From assembly GCA_021793635.1 (NCBI GenBank), contig JAJYSI010000001.1, positions 1 through 41,756 of the forward strand: 41,756 nucleotides of DNA. The letters are read 5' to 3'. Origin of the DNA: Bacteroidota bacterium. GTDB taxonomy: Bacteria; Bacteroidota; Ignavibacteria; Ignavibacteriales; Ignavibacteriaceae. The position numbers were made by a program, and so were the translations under genes. Of this stretch, positions 22,699 to 30,687 are shown piece after piece. Under the pieces are notes generated by a model. It saw nothing but the letters and a program-made list of their open reading frames with translations, ran no database searches and was not told the DNA's origin. Position 1 is the stretch's first letter; every line of letters begins with the position of its first letter.

Positions 22699-25086
22699 AT
22701 GAAAAAAATAATTTTACCGCTTATAACCATTTATTTTTTATCCTTCTCCGTAATCCTATTTGAAATTTCTTTATCCCGCTATTTTTCATATATCTTAACG
22801 TATCATTTTATTTTTATAATAATTGCCTTTTCGCTTTTAGGATTATCGGTAGGACAAATATTTTACGCCCGGAAGCTTGAAAAGGTTTATTCAAAGCTTG
22901 CATCCTACCTTGTACTGGTGACTATTTCCTTCATCATCAGCGTGTTATTATTAATCTTTATACCGCGTTCGGATTTGTTCAGCGCGGGCTCACTCGGATT
23001 AATTATTTTTATAATTTTTTCAATCATTCCTTTTATAACGATTGGAATTATATCCGGGTACATCTTCCAAATTACTTGCTCGGGCGATGCCGGGAAGGGC
23101 TTTAACAGCGGACTTGTTTACGGCTTTGATTTACTCGGGGGCGCATCGGCTGCTTTAGCTTCTTATTATCTTCTAAACTCGTTCAACTTAATAAATCTAT
23201 TCGGAATTGTTTTAATTTTTCTAATAGCGGCTTCGATTACAGCGGGCTTTCTCAATCAAAAAATTAATAAAATCTTTATAGGTGTAAACGCAGCCGCTGC
23301 TATTTTACTGGCGATTGCGGTTCTGCAGAATTATGATTTTGATTTTAAGATAGTAAAAAACCCGGATAAAGATCTGGTAAGATTAGAAAGCAATCCTTAC
23401 GTAAAGACGAAAGAAATTGCCAGCCGGTGGAGCTCGTTCGGCAGAACCGACCTTGTGCGATTTACATATCCCGATGGAACAACGTCAAGGTCTATGTTTA
23501 TTGACGGCGCTGCTGGTACTGAAGTTGTCGACATTTCCAAATTGGAAAAAGACACGCTTAAACTGAAGCATACCTTGATGCACTTCGGCGCTTTCTTCCC
23601 GTTTAATTTCTTAAAAGAAAACGAAAAAAATTCTGTTTTAATCATTGGTCCCGGCGGCGGTATAGATATAGCCGCAGCTTACTTCGGCAGAGCTAAATTT
23701 ATAAAAGCAGTGGAAGTAAATCCTTCCTTTGTTCAATTGATGAGGAAGTATAATCCCGAAACTTTTACAAGCAAATCTAATATCGATGTGAAAGTGCAGG
23801 AAGGAAGAAACTTTGTAAGAACAACGAAGAGCAAATTTAATATAATATTCTTAACAATTCCGGTTACAAAGGGAATAAGGTCTGCCAACTATTTAAACTT
23901 GACCGAAGATTATCTTTTTACTGTTGAAGCGTTGAAAGATTATCTTAATGTGCTAACAAATAATGGAAGAATAATTTTTACGCTTCACAATGAGGAAGAG
24001 GTTTTTAAAATGACGAGCAATTATCTGGCGTTGATGGAGAGCCGGGGTATTACACAGGAAGAAGCATTGAAGCACATATATGTAATATCCGATGGTATGA
24101 TGCCGGTTGTTGTAATAAAAAAAGAGCCGTTCACTCCCGCCGAAATTCAGCCGAGGCATGTGCTGGCGCATTATCTTGGCTTCGATAGAGGAATTATGTT
24201 CTTTCCTTTTGTAAAGCAGATAAGCATAGATACAACTCTTTCAAACGGAGAAACTTATACTTTAACAATGTTCAACCAAATTTTAGTAGATGTTTCGCAA
24301 GGGAAATATAATTTCCATCAGTTCTCAGAAAATGCTTCTGTTAATTTTCACCCGGTGTATGATGACTCGCCCTACTTTTTTAATTATGAATTAGGACTTC
24401 CGGATAATCTTATTTCTTTACTAATAGTTTTGATTTTAACCGCGGTATTTACTGTTTGGGCGTTCTGGAAAAAATGGTTTGTAAAATTTACTGAGAATAA
24501 TAAAGACGGCAGTTACGGCCGGATGTTCAATTATGCGGCGCTTGTCGTTCTATTAATAAATATCTCGGACATACTTATTCAAGCTTTTATATTTCAGAAA
24601 TTAAATTTGAATTTGAGCAGCCCGTTAAAATCTTTCACAATTCTATTGTTCGGATTTCTTTTGGGAAGCGGAATTGGCAGCATTTTAACAAAGTTATTCA
24701 AGCCGTCTTTGAAGGTATTACAGATTACTCTCTTGCTTGTAATTTTAATAACAGGCGTTGAAGTATTTTTAGTTTTGCCGTCGGCAGCTAACGTTACGAC
24801 AAATGGATTACTCTTTCTAATCGTTCTGCTTCCTGCAATATTTATCAGCATTCCTTTTCCGGTAATTCTATCTTACGTTTCTCAATTCAACGATAAGAAC
24901 GGAATTGCAACATTGCTGGGCATATCCGGAATAGGATATTTTATCGGTTCGATTGCGGTTGTTATATTTGCAACATTATGGGGATACGAAGTAATTATTT
25001 CGGCTGCGATAGTAATTTATTTGATAACTGTGCTACTGGTTTTATTTTCAAGAGAGGTGAAAAAGAATTTGTCAATTAGCAGGTAA
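22699..25086 (+). CDS. Membrane-embedded spermidine-synthase-like protein
   Basis: 795 residues: about seven membrane helices (1-210), a soluble Rossmann domain (about 235-545) and six to seven further helices (570-790). The soluble part aligns with polyamine synthases: glycine loop IIGPGGGID (315-323), acidic EVNP (339-342) and EGRNF (368-372), then the YL..TEDYLFTVEALKDYL helix. The catalytic D-S-x-D-P motif is replaced by TIPVTKG (386-392), so aminopropyl transfer to putrescine is doubtful. Fusions of this kind are widespread and poorly characterised. It shares a unit with a YHS protein and the triplicated membrane protein, which suggests a metal-linked role. Confidence 0.75.
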   Translation: MKKIILPLITIYFLSFSVILFEISLSRYFSYILTYHFIFIIIAFSLLGLSVGQIFYARKLEKVYSKLASYLVLVTISFIISVLLLIFIPRSDLFSAGSLGLIIFIIFSIIPFITIGIISGYIFQITCSGDAGKGFNSGLVYGFDLLGGASAALASYYLLNSFNLINLFGIVLIFLIAASITAGFLNQKINKIFIGVNAAAAILLAIAVLQNYDFDFKIVKNPDKDLVRLESNPYVKTKEIASRWSSFGRTDLVRFTYPDGTTSRSMFIDGAAGTEVVDISKLEKDTLKLKHTLMHFGAFFPFNFLKENEKNSVLIIGPGGGIDIAAAYFGRAKFIKAVEVNPSFVQLMRKYNPETFTSKSNIDVKVQEGRNFVRTTKSKFNIIFLTIPVTKGIRSANYLNLTEDYLFTVEALKDYLNVLTNNGRIIFTLHNEEEVFKMTSNYLALMESRGITQEEALKHIYVISDGMMPVVVIKKEPFTPAEIQPRHVLAHYLGFDRGIMFFPFVKQISIDTTLSNGETYTLTMFNQILVDVSQGKYNFHQFSENASVNFHPVYDDSPYFFNYELGLPDNLISLLIVLILTAVFTVWAFWKKWFVKFTENNKDGSYGRMFNYAALVVLLINISDILIQAFIFQKLNLNLSSPLKSFTILLFGFLLGSGIGSILTKLFKPSLKVLQITLLLVILITGVEVFLVLPSAANVTTNGLLFLIVLLPAIFISIPFPVILSYVSQFNDKNGIATLLGISGIGYFIGSIAVVIFATLWGYEVIISAAIVIYLITVLLVLFSREVKKNLSISR

Positions 25087-25108
25087 CAAACGTTCCGGTT
25101 TTATGCTT

Positions 25109-25329
25109 TTATTTATTGAAGTCATAAACCGGAGTATTAATAGTACGCGTTGGTTTCCGTTTAGATAAAAAAGTTTTTTGCAGCTTCTCAACAATTTGAG
25201 GTTCAAAATATTGCTCGGGGTCTCTTCATTTACAAGAGCGGGAACGTTCTCAATAATATAAAACTTGCCTTCATACTCTAAAGTGTATGTAACCTTTCTT
25301 TCTACTAAGTTTTCACTTGCAGTAGTCAT
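25109..25329 (-). pseudogene. MqsA/YgiT-type antitoxin domain, frameshifted
   Basis: ATG 25329 (AGGAG upstream) opens LVERKVTYTLEYEGKFYIIE and NVPALVNEET, the C-terminal signature of MqsA/YgiT-type antitoxins without the N-terminal zinc finger. After ETP the frame leaves the family. The next frame reads EQYFEPQIVEKLQKTF and ends at 25109. The span of 221 nt is one base short of 74 codons, and the jump falls at a CCCC run near 25220. Without the correction the frame runs to 25072 and overlaps the end of the gene opposite. No partner toxin is visible next to it, so it is an orphan, or the base is a sequencing loss. Confidence 0.65.
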
Positions 25330-25420
25330 TGCTTTCTCCTAATCTTGAAAATAAAATAATAATTATACTTTGCTGGCGCAAGCGCTAAAAATTCTATAGC
25401 AGTTTCATGAGCAACTCTCA

Positions 25421-25521
25421 TTAAAAATATTTAATAAAAATTAAATTCTTTAAAAATAAAAGAACACAATACTTGCTTTTCCTTTAAAAATAAAGGTTTT
25501 CCTTCTGGCAGCTATTTTGCT
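25421..25521 (+). promoter_or_regulatory. Sigma-54-type promoter 4 with TTTAAA-tetrad upstream site
   Basis: TTAA cores at 25421, 25431, 25441 and 25450 (steps 10, 10, 9). Positions 25441-25458 repeat 18 bases of promoter 1's upstream site exactly (TTAAATTCTTTAAAAATA). After 52 bp comes TGGCAGCTATTTTGCT (25506-25521), the best -24/-12 match in the window with both GG and TTGC. Start of transcription predicted near 25532, favouring ATG 25559 for the YHS gene. Confidence 0.8.
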
Positions 25522-25558
25522 TTCTGATAATTAAAAAAATATGAAAGAGAGAATTCAA

Positions 25559-25780
25559 ATGGTACAGGACGTTGTTTGCGGAATGTACTTGATTAAAGAG
25601 TATGACGATTTGAAAAGCAAGTACAGAGGCAAGACATATTACTTTTGCTGCAGTAAGTGCAAGGAAATGTTTGACGCTGAACCGGAAACATTTATATCAG
25701 GTGTTCGTTTTGAGATGAATTACAGCTTGCATAAGCCTGATAAATGTAATTGTAAAGAAATGAATCATGGAGATTCATAA
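25559..25780 (+). CDS. YHS-domain metal-binding protein with Cys/His tail
   Basis: 73 residues from ATG 25559. The YHS core is VVCGMYL, KTYYFCCSKC and DAEPETF, followed by a tail holding Cys and His in CNCKEMNHG that adds possible ligands. ATG 25541 is six codons earlier but would leave a leader of only about 10 nt from the predicted sigma-54 start; the chosen ATG has GAGAG upstream. It heads a unit with a methyltransferase and two more YHS genes. Confidence 0.85.
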   Translation: MVQDVVCGMYLIKEYDDLKSKYRGKTYYFCCSKCKEMFDAEPETFISGVRFEMNYSLHKPDKCNCKEMNHGDS

Positions 25781-25799
25781 TTACTAAATGTTGCGCAAC

Positions 25800-25856
25800 C
25801 TTTGTCCGAAGGACTCATTTGGATGAATTTTGGAGAAATGGAATAATGGAATAGAA
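25800..25856. repeat. Dispersed TGGARTAAT-type element, copy 5 (single arm)
   Basis: A GTCC-GAA-GGAC hairpin (about 25804-25813) is followed by TTTTGGAGAAATGGAATAATGGAATAG (about 25828-25854). Only one arm of the longer inverted repeat is present. It lies between the YHS gene and the methyltransferase gene. Confidence 0.65.
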
Positions 25857-25912
25857 AACGGCATCGAAATTATGTTACATATTTAAATAAAAAAATTGAA
25901 AGGAATTATAAA

Positions 25913-26578
25913 ATGGAAAGAACTATTGCACATTCGGGCGCCTGGGCTGTTGCTATAATTATGATTGTAGTTGCATCATGGCTGCTATACAAATATCTTG
26001 CGCCTAAGACATGGCGTGAATGGGCCGGGGCAGGGCTAATTCAAGCGTTCATCATTGCATTGTATGCAGAGATGTATGGATTCCCGCTTACAATCTATTT
26101 GCTTGTCCGGTTCTTTGGATTAGATCGAAGCTACCTTAATGCAAATCTCTGGTCCACTCTGCTGGGCATTGGCGATACCGGCATGATGATCTCGATGATA
26201 GTTGGTTACGTGCTTCTTTTTGTTGGCTTTGGAATTTTTCTTCAAGGCTGGCGTGAACTTTACAAAGCCCATCAAGAAAACCGGCTTGCAACCGATGGGT
26301 TATACAGCTTTGTCCGGCATCCGCAATATTCGGGACTCTTCCTTGCGCTTTTTGGAGAAGGCGTTGTACATTGGCCCACGCTGTTCTCTGTTGGTCTTTT
26401 CCCAATTATCGTACTGGCATATACTCTACTTGCGCGCAAGGAAGAGCAGAAAGTGATAAAGCAGTTTGGAGAAGAATATTTAGAATACAAGCGGCATGTG
26501 CCTATGTTTATTCCGGTAAAAGGACAGTGGCGGCAGGTTATACAGCAGTCCAAGCTATCTTCGAATAATAATACATAA
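25913..26578 (+). CDS. ICMT/PEMT-family membrane methyltransferase
   Basis: 221 residues with five hydrophobic helices. The C-terminal half has the family signature: GLYSFVRHPQYSGLF (129-143) followed by RKEEQKVIKQFGEEYLEYKR (175-194) and VPMFIP, which form the SAM pocket in isoprenylcysteine carboxyl methyltransferase and phospholipid methyltransferases. Bacterial members methylate lipids, isoprenoids or unknown substrates. AAAGGAA precedes the start. It lies between YHS genes in promoter 4's unit. The flavoprotein and cyclase-like genes further on also suggest isoprenoid chemistry, but the substrate cannot be named. Confidence 0.85.
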   Translation: MERTIAHSGAWAVAIIMIVVASWLLYKYLAPKTWREWAGAGLIQAFIIALYAEMYGFPLTIYLLVRFFGLDRSYLNANLWSTLLGIGDTGMMISMIVGYVLLFVGFGIFLQGWRELYKAHQENRLATDGLYSFVRHPQYSGLFLALFGEGVVHWPTLFSVGLFPIIVLAYTLLARKEEQKVIKQFGEEYLEYKRHVPMFIPVKGQWRQVIQQSKLSSNNNT

Positions 26579-26595
26579 AGAATAGGAAGGTTAAA

Positions 26596-26844
26596 ATGTT
26601 AAACTCTGAAACCATTTGGAACCGGAATAAACTCCGCGAAATCTTTTCGTTTGAGCAAATGAAATCACCTGCTTCTCGGTCAGTAAGATTAAGAGACCCG
26701 GTTTGCGGCAAAGCAATTAAAGAGCCAAAATATGCAGGGGCTATGGTAAGGGATGGTGATAAAAAATATTATTTCTGCAGTATGGAATGCAAAACCAAAT
26801 TTTTAAAAGAACCGGAAAAATATTTGAGCGAAGAAGTAAATTAG
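26596..26844 (+). CDS. YHS-domain protein with basic N-terminal extension
   Basis: 82 residues. About 33 N-terminal residues (WNRNKLREIFSFEQMK...) precede a standard YHS domain: DPVCGKAI, KKYYFCSMEC and LKEPEKYL. The extension is not shared by the neighbouring YHS proteins and may give a separate partner or location. The ribosome site AGGAAGG is strong. It sits 17 bp after the methyltransferase gene and 12 bp before the next YHS gene, so the three are one transcript. Confidence 0.87.
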   Translation: MLNSETIWNRNKLREIFSFEQMKSPASRSVRLRDPVCGKAIKEPKYAGAMVRDGDKKYYFCSMECKTKFLKEPEKYLSEEVN

Positions 26845-26856
26845 CCGGAGGAATAT

Positions 26857-27126
26857 ATGGAAACTAATATTATAATTACTGAAGAAAATTCCATTACTAT
26901 TGTAAAACGGATTGAATTTGAGCGCGACCCGGTTTGCGGCGAGATGATAAGATTTGAAGAAGCAAAAGGAATGAGTGTTTATAAGAATGCAAAATATTAT
27001 TTTTGCTGCAAAACATGTAAGAAGGTCTTCGATAACAATCCTTCCGCCTATGCGGATAAGGAAGAGGGTCATTACGACCCTAACAATCCGAATGATTTCT
27101 TAGAAGGAAGATTTAGAATTTTGTAA
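26857..27126 (+). CDS. YHS-domain protein with acidic C-terminal tail
   Basis: 89 residues: an N-terminal beta-rich lead (about 1-22), then a YHS domain with DPVCGEMI, KYYFCCKTC and DNNPSAY, and a tail rich in Asp/Asn/Glu (KEEGHYDPNNPNDFLEGRF). GGAGGA precedes the ATG. It is the last gene of promoter 4's unit. The next upstream-site tetrad starts 18 bp after its stop. Confidence 0.87.
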   Translation: METNIIITEENSITIVKRIEFERDPVCGEMIRFEEAKGMSVYKNAKYYFCCKTCKKVFDNNPSAYADKEEGHYDPNNPNDFLEGRFRIL

Positions 27127-27144
27127 TAGTCATTTTATAAGTAT

Positions 27145-27245
27145 TTAAATATCTTAAAGAATAATTAAATTATTTAAGTAGAATTAAAACCTTAGGCTGT
27201 ATTCTGTTCTAAAAATCAAACTTTTATTTTGGCATGCACTTTGAG
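27145..27245 (+). promoter_or_regulatory. Sigma-54-type promoter 5 with TTTAAA-tetrad upstream site
   Basis: TTAA cores at 27145, 27154, 27165 and 27174 (steps 9, 11, 9), 52 bp, then TGGCATGCACTTTGAG (27230-27245). The -24 box is perfect; the -12 box reads TTGA. It lies directly before the YHS gene at 27277 and overlaps an upstream TTG that would otherwise extend that frame. Confidence 0.68.
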
Positions 27246-27276
27246 ACGAAGTAATGAAAATGAAAGGAAATTTAAA

Positions 27277-27471
27277 ATGTTAAATAAGGATAAGACACAC
27301 GACCCAGTTTGCGGTATGGAAATAAAAGACACAATTAAAGCTCCCGCTTATATTTATCAAGGTAAAACATATTTTTTCTGCAGCGATTTATGCAAAATTC
27401 AATTCGAACAGAATCCCGAGAAGTATGTTAAGAAAGATGACAAGATTAAAAACCCGCATCATCATCCTTAA
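27277..27471 (+). CDS. YHS-domain protein with His-rich tail
   Basis: 64 residues: DPVCGMEIKD, core KTYFFCSDLC, ending QNPEKYVKKDD, then a NPHHHP tail. The frame is open to a TTG at 27229, but that lies on the proposed -24 box; ATG 27277 has GAAAGGAA before it. It is closely related to the next gene (same DPVCGMEIKD and KYVKKDD), so the pair is a recent tandem duplication. Confidence 0.88.
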   Translation: MLNKDKTHDPVCGMEIKDTIKAPAYIYQGKTYFFCSDLCKIQFEQNPEKYVKKDDKIKNPHHHP

Positions 27472-27526
27472 TTGAATAGAAATAATTTTGACAAAACACT
27501 TCAAAACAAAATGAAAGGATACTACA

Positions 27527-27712
27527 ATGATACACGACCCGGTTTGCGGAATGGAAATAAAAGATGTTTCCAAATCAGTAACACTTGTTTATAACAATAC
27601 AGAATATCACTTCTGCTCGGAATCTTGTAAAACAAAATTTTTACTTGACCCCAATAAGTACGTTAAAAAGGATGACGATAAAAGCCATGGACACGAACAT
27701 CATCACAATTGA
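27527..27712 (+). CDS. YHS-domain protein with His-rich tail (tandem copy)
   Basis: 61 residues: DPVCGMEIKD near the N-terminus, core TEYHFCSESC, then DPNKYVKKDDDKSHGHEHHHN. The His-rich end would bind Cu, Ni or Zn in addition to the YHS site. It has AAAGG upstream. Its stop lies 5 bp before the ATG of the flavoprotein gene, so the two are coupled. A duplicate of the previous gene. Confidence 0.88.
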   Translation: MIHDPVCGMEIKDVSKSVTLVYNNTEYHFCSESCKTKFLLDPNKYVKKDDDKSHGHEHHHN

Positions 27713-27717
27713 TTTTA

Positions 27718-28854
27718 ATGAGCAGTAAAAAGGCTGTAACGATTGTTGGTGCCGGTCCGGGAGGATTAACCGCCGCTATAAATCTTGCCCAAAACGGATA
27801 CGAAGTAAATTTGTACGAACAGAACGATAAGCCAGGATTAAGATTTAACGGTGACTTTCAAGGGCTGGAGAATTGGTCGGATTACGAGGATACCTTAAGC
27901 ATTCTAAACCGGATCGGCATCAAAATTAATTTTCTATGTCATCCTTATTCCGGTGAAGACTGCCGCTTTATTGGTCCAAATAGAAAAAAAGTTAAAGTCA
28001 AAACATCACGCCCGCTTTTTTATCTTATAGAAAGAGGAACGGATAATAATTCTTTAGACCAGGGATTGAAAAGACAGGCTGAAGAAACCGGCGTTAACAT
28101 TTTATGGAAACAAAAGCTTGAAATAATAAAAGATGATTTAGCTATTGTGGGAACCGGTCCCAAAGCAGCGGATGCGATAGCAAAAGGAATAGTCTTTAAA
28201 ACTTCACATAAAAATATTTGCCTCGGTTTTGTAAATAACAGGATTGCACCGAAAGCTTACGCTTATCTTTTAGTAAATAACGGCAAAGCAACTTTTGCAA
28301 CCTGCATGTTTGAAGATTTTAAAAATGAAAGAATGTACTTTGAAAGGGCGCTTGAAGTTCTAAATTCTTCTACTGAAATTGATATTAACGATGCGAAGGA
28401 ATTTGGCGGCTTTGCAAATTTCTTTAACGAGCCCATAATTGCAAAGAATAACTTACTTTACATCGGCGAGAATGCAGGCTTCCAGGATGCGCTCTGGGGA
28501 TTCGGAATTAAGTACGCTATGCTTTCGGGCTATTATGCGGCACAAGGTATAATGAACAATCAAGATTATACCGAGCTTTGCAGAACAAACTTATTTCCCA
28601 AATTTAAAACATCTTTAGCAAACAGATGGCTCTTCTCCCATTTATATAATGCCGGATATTTAATTATGTTTAATGTGATGGTAAAGTTAGATGACGTTAT
28701 TCCAGCATTAAGAAATCATTACAATACTTCGATGCATAAAAGGATAGCCTATAGGATTGCAAAAAGATGGTACAAAACAAGATTAATAGACAAGCAGTGT
28801 ATGCACAAAAATTGCGACTGCGTTTGGTGCAGGCACGGCAAGCATGCGCCTTAA
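27718..28854 (+). CDS. FAD-dependent oxidoreductase, geranylgeranyl-reductase-like, with Cys/His tail
   Basis: 378 residues. An N-terminal dinucleotide fold with GAGPGG (11-16) and Glu-ended second strand (VNLYEQ) binds FAD. A later FAD segment, NLLYIGENAGFQDALWGFG (about 247-265), has the layout of the geranylgeranyl reductase/squalene-epoxidase superfamily. The last 18 residues (361-378) hold four Cys and three His (CMHKNCDCVWCRHGKH), which looks like an added metal site. ATG 27718 is chosen over a TTG at 27709 that overlaps the preceding stop. It may reduce isoprenoid chains or quinone-like lipids, or be a metal-linked redox enzyme. The substrate is unknown. Confidence 0.8.
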   Translation: MSSKKAVTIVGAGPGGLTAAINLAQNGYEVNLYEQNDKPGLRFNGDFQGLENWSDYEDTLSILNRIGIKINFLCHPYSGEDCRFIGPNRKKVKVKTSRPLFYLIERGTDNNSLDQGLKRQAEETGVNILWKQKLEIIKDDLAIVGTGPKAADAIAKGIVFKTSHKNICLGFVNNRIAPKAYAYLLVNNGKATFATCMFEDFKNERMYFERALEVLNSSTEIDINDAKEFGGFANFFNEPIIAKNNLLYIGENAGFQDALWGFGIKYAMLSGYYAAQGIMNNQDYTELCRTNLFPKFKTSLANRWLFSHLYNAGYLIMFNVMVKLDDVIPALRNHYNTSMHKRIAYRIAKRWYKTRLIDKQCMHKNCDCVWCRHGKHAP

Positions 28855-28864
28855 AAGAATTGAA

Positions 28865-28953
28865 ATCCCGCCTCACGGGATGCATCGGAATAAAATAGTC
28901 ATCACTTATCTTAAGCATCGCTTGGAATAATGGAGTAATGGAATTTTGGAATA
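28865..28953. repeat. ATCCCG palindrome plus dispersed TGGARTAAT-type element, copy 6
   Basis: ATCCCG-CCTCA-CGGGAT (28865-28881) is followed by CTTGGAATAATGGAGTAATGG and further units (28921-28953). No T-run follows the hairpin, so it is not a clear terminator. It separates the flavoprotein gene from nuoJ. Confidence 0.65.
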
Positions 28954-28996
28954 GCAAATTTATTGCATCATAGTATGCAATGAGGAAAGAATTCAA

Positions 28997-29509
28997 ATGA
29001 GTCTTGAACAAATTTTTGAATTGGCTGTTGGAGCGGCGGCTGTTGCTTCTGCTATCTACATGGTTGTATCGCGAAACATGGTTATGAGCGTTTTGAGTAT
29101 GATTTTAAATTTTATTTGCCTTGCAATATTATACCTTACACTCAATGCGCAGTTTATGGCCGTGCTGCAGATACTTGTCTATGCCGGTGGGATTATGGTG
29201 TTGTTCCTTTTTGTTATAATGCTTTTAAATGTTAGAGATACAACACATTTGGCTAATAAATCGAAATTTAACGTGCTGCTTGCTATTGCAATTGGCGTTG
29301 GTTTCCTTACTGAAATGATAATTTTAATTGTCTCTTCTGCAAGCGGTAAAGTTTCTTCAGTGCCAATGCACGCTATGCAATTAGGGACGGTCGAATCTAT
29401 CGGGCAAGCTCTATACACAAGCTATCTATTGCCGTTTGAAGCCGTGTCGTTTCTGCTGCTTGCAGCAATTATCGGCGCTCTCATCTTAGCAAAGAAAAAG
29501 TTAGATTAA
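28997..29509 (+). CDS. nuoJ: NADH:quinone oxidoreductase subunit J
   Basis: 170 residues, five membrane helices, with the conserved third helix [20 protein letters not shown] (about 53-72) that holds the pi-bulge in complex I. NuoJ is a small membrane subunit linking the quinone-side and antiporter modules. AGGAAAG precedes the ATG. It is followed by nuoK after 14 bp. NuoL, the usual next gene, is absent from this window, and the upstream neighbours are a flavoprotein and YHS genes instead of nuoA-I. This is likely a second, partial copy. Confidence 0.93.
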   Translation: MSLEQIFELAVGAAAVASAIYMVVSRNMVMSVLSMILNFICLAILYLTLNAQFMAVLQILVYAGGIMVLFLFVIMLLNVRDTTHLANKSKFNVLLAIAIGVGFLTEMIILIVSSASGKVSSVPMHAMQLGTVESIGQALYTSYLLPFEAVSFLLLAAIIGALILAKKKLD

Positions 29510-29523
29510 AAATTATAGGAGTT

Positions 29524-29826
29524 ATGATGCCTCTTAGCTTTTACTTAATATTAAGCGCAATTCTTTTTACAATAGGAGTCGTGGGAGTCCTAACAAAACG
29601 GAATGCTATAATGGTTTTTATGTGCATTGAGTTGATGATGAACGGAGCTAATCTTACGCTTGTTGCTTTTTCAGCTTTTCTTGATAACCCGGTCGGACAA
29701 ATATTTGTGTTTTTTGTTATCGCAGTTGCTGCTGCAGAATCCGCTGTTGGGCTGGCAATTATAATTTCAATTTTCAGAAACAAGTTAACCGTAAACGTAA
29801 ATGAAATAAATATAATGAAATGGTAA
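29524..29826 (+). CDS. nuoK: NADH:quinone oxidoreductase subunit K
   Basis: 100 residues with three helices, the standard NuoK (MrpC-like) length. The two membrane Glu residues are kept: one in [11 protein letters not shown] and one in [12 protein letters not shown], equivalent to the Glu pair of the proton path. AGGAG lies 3-4 bases before the first of two consecutive ATG codons. It follows nuoJ but is followed by a lycopene-cyclase-domain gene instead of nuoL. Confidence 0.94.
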   Translation: MMPLSFYLILSAILFTIGVVGVLTKRNAIMVFMCIELMMNGANLTLVAFSAFLDNPVGQIFVFFVIAVAAAESAVGLAIIISIFRNKLTVNVNEINIMKW

Positions 29827-29860
29827 ATCATCATCACTCTATTGGTGGAAGATAAAAATC

Positions 29861-30547
29861 ATGCACTATATCTGGTTAGTCTGGTCTTTGTTCTTTTTGA
29901 TGTTCTGGTTTATACTTTATTTGTTGGAACCATCTTTTAGAAAAGAAATGATGTCTATTAGTCTTGCTACAATGCTATTAGGTCTTACGGAGCCGTTGTT
30001 TGTTCCCGCATATTGGAATCCGCCGACTCTGTTCAATTTAGCGCAGCGAACCGGCTTTGATATCGAAAGCTTAATCTTTACATTTGCCATCGGCGGAACC
30101 GGTTCAGTTTTATACAGGTTCATCTATAAAAAGAATGTTACCATTATGGATACTTCTGAAATGAAGCATAGCCGCCACAAGTTTCATATTTACATCTTAA
30201 CCTCGCCTATTCCAATTTTTCTTCTGCTTGCCGTTTTTACAAATCTGAACCATATTTATTGCGGAGTAATTGCAATGTTTGCCGGTGCATTACTAACCTT
30301 GTATTGCAGACCGGATTTGAAGTGGAAAATATGGATTGGCGGATTATTATTCTTAATCTATTATTTTGTTTTCTTTATCAGCCTGCTTGCTGTCTTTCCC
30401 GATTATGTAGTTCATGTATGGAATTTAAAAGCGTTAACCGGAATTCTTTTCCTCGGCATTCCCCTTGAAGAACTTCTGTTTGCCTTTTCTTTCGGAATGC
30501 TTTGGTCAAGCTTATATGAACATATTTTATGGTACAGAATAAAGTAG
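29861..30547 (+). CDS. Lycopene-cyclase-domain (CrtYc/CrtYd-like) membrane protein
   Basis: 228 residues with seven hydrophobic helices in two similar halves, each about 100 residues. The second half ends NLKALTGILFLGIPLEELLF, containing the PLEE motif of heterodimer-type lycopene beta-cyclases; the first half has GLTEPLFVPAYW at the equivalent place. The two-half structure matches fused CrtYc-CrtYd cyclases, which close the ends of carotenoids in the membrane. No other carotenoid gene is in the window. It may act on another isoprenoid. It is the last gene before promoter 6. Confidence 0.72.
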   Translation: MHYIWLVWSLFFLMFWFILYLLEPSFRKEMMSISLATMLLGLTEPLFVPAYWNPPTLFNLAQRTGFDIESLIFTFAIGGTGSVLYRFIYKKNVTIMDTSEMKHSRHKFHIYILTSPIPIFLLLAVFTNLNHIYCGVIAMFAGALLTLYCRPDLKWKIWIGGLLFLIYYFVFFISLLAVFPDYVVHVWNLKALTGILFLGIPLEELLFAFSFGMLWSSLYEHILWYRIK

Positions 30548-30552
30548 CTCAT

Positions 30553-30653
30553 TATAAACATTCTTAAAAATTTTTAAGATTCTTAAATTCTTTATAAAAG
30601 AAGGACATTATTATGTGCTAAAAATACTCTTTTTAACTGGCACTTCTTTTGGT
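30553..30653 (+). promoter_or_regulatory. Sigma-54-type promoter 6 with TTTAAA-tetrad upstream site
   Basis: TTAA cores at 30564, 30574 and 30583, with a degenerate first half-site TATAAA at 30553-30558 (steps 10, 10, 9). After 51 bp comes TGGCACTTCTTTTGGT (30638-30653). The -24 box has the full TGGCAC; the -12 box is TTGG. It precedes a unit of two mini-proteins, Rieske, a small membrane protein and site-2 protease. Confidence 0.68.
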
Positions 30654-30687
30654 TCGTTTAAAATAAAATTAGAAATGAGACGATAAA

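Noticed and set aside
27229..27276. TTG start of the YHS frame at 27229
   Set aside because: It coincides with the TGGCA box of promoter 5; the ATG at 27277 has a ribosome site and begins right before the YHS domain.
28865..28881. Intrinsic terminator after the flavoprotein gene
   Set aside because: The hairpin ATCCCG/CGGGAT is not followed by a T-run; it fits the dispersed palindrome class better.
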